The position numbers and the translations under genes were made by a program. The notes under the pieces are model-generated. The model was not told the DNA's origin, searched no databases, and saw only the letters and a program-made list of their open reading frames with translations. 64,000 nt of DNA. Origin: Aquimarina rhabdastrellae. Its GTDB lineage: Bacteria > Bacteroidota > Bacteroidia > Flavobacteriales > Flavobacteriaceae. This document shows positions 63,564 to 64,000 of the stretch, in pieces (position 1 is the first letter of the stretch; every line of letters starts with the position of its first letter). Location: assembly GCA_947387485.1 (NCBI GenBank), contig CANDNT010000006.1, positions 1-64,000 of the forward strand, written 5' to 3'.

Positions 63564-64000
63564 TATTTAAATTCGTTTAAGTTAATAGTTTTAGGTTGTT
63601 GAGCTTCGTGTCCGTGCTCTGCACCTGTATAAACCTTTAAATTACGGAATAATGCAGCTCCTAATTTGTTCTTAGGTAACATACCTTTTACCGCTTTCTC
63701 GATTAAACGCTCTGGACCTTTATCAAATAATTCCTGAGCAGTAAGACTTCTTTGTCCACCTGGGTAGCCTGTGTGACGAATGTATTGTTTTTCGTTCCAC
63801 TTTTTACCAGATAAGTTGATTTTTTCTGCGTTTGTAATGATTACATTATCACCGCAATCAACGTGTGGTGTGTAGTTAGGTTTGCGTTTACCTCTTAGTA
63901 GCGTAGCTACTACAGATGATAGACGACCTAAAGTCTGTCCTTCAGCATCGATATGTATCCATTCTTTGGTTACAGTCGCTTTATTTGCAGATGCTGTTTT
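63563..64000 (-). CDS. rplM: 50S ribosomal protein L13 (5' end beyond the window)
   Basis: The visible 145 residues run from [19 protein letters not shown] through [29 protein letters not shown] and RHTGYPGG to the end INLNEFK. Flavobacterial L13 is about 151 aa, so about six residues are missing at the window edge. Its stop overlaps the rpsI start, giving tight coupling in the rplM-rpsI operon. Confidence 0.96.
   Translation of the reverse strand, partial: KTASANKATVTKEWIHIDAEGQTLGRLSSVVATLLRGKRKPNYTPHVDCGDNVIITNAEKINLSGKKWNEKQYIRHTGYPGGQRSLTAQELFDKGPERLIEKAVKGMLPKNKLGAALFRNLKVYTGAEHGHEAQQPKTINLNEFK

Overview
The window looks like a chromosomal segment of a marine-type Flavobacteriaceae (Bacteroidetes). 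It is strongly AT-rich and carries a type IX secretion (T9SS) C-terminal sorting domain, a porT-type gene, and promoters of the Bacteroidetes form TTG-N20/21-TAnnTTTG. The end of the window has the rplM-rpsI-rpsB-tsf-pyrH-frr order. I cannot name the species from sequence alone (Aquimarina/Kordia-like is a guess).

Layout. 0.1-8.3 kb (minus): a tight five-gene operon encoding a Tat-signal protein, a formyltransferase-like enzyme, a phage-tail-collar (microcystin-dependent-protein type) protein, a SAM methyltransferase-like protein and a 1658-aa T9SS adhesin with a 306-bp Ig-like repeat array. 8.6-12.1 kb: retropepsin-like protein, TatD nuclease, PlsC-like acyltransferase, type I asparaginase. 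12.2 kb: tRNA-Ser(GGA). 12.4-14.9 kb: exbB, a membrane protein, exbD1 and exbD2. 15.0-27.7 kb: an RHS island made of a TcB-like/RHS pair, a polymorphic C-terminal tip, a candidate immunity gene, an XRE regulator between two copies of a repeat block, and small membrane/lipoprotein orphans. 28.0-29.1 kb: a second exbD1-exbD2 pair, the second member frameshifted. 29.2-32.0 kb: porT, a PAP2-like membrane protein and rpoN. The island therefore lies between two copies of the exbD pair inside an exbB-exbD-exbD-porT-rpoN neighbourhood.

32.2-34.9 kb (minus): a signalling operon (unknown protein, polytopic membrane protein, NarX-like histidine kinase, LuxR-type response regulator). 35.6 kb: a DUF547 protein. 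36.3-48.2 kb (minus): a membrane-stress module with a TPR membrane protein, a giant AAA+ ATPase, a small membrane protein, a YqiK-like flotillin, a YqiJ-like OB-fold membrane protein, PspA and a YjfI-like protein. It faces a divergent XRE/S24-like regulator across an intergenic region with repeated palindromic motifs. 49.4-52.0 kb: katA, an ankyrin protein and an unknown gene. 52-63.9 kb (minus): asnS, an MMPL/RND transporter, a DUF5686 protein, frr, pyrH, tsf, rpsB, rpsI and partial rplM.

How the genes work together. The exbB/exbD genes and porT point to proton-motive-force-driven outer-membrane transport and T9SS, which would export the adhesin. The RHS pair is probably a contact-dependent toxin system whose 3' end has been remodelled. 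The PspA/flotillin/AAA operon is probably an envelope-integrity system under its own repressor. The tail-collar operon is the least understood unit. Several long intergenic stretches contain orphan terminators and repeated short motifs.
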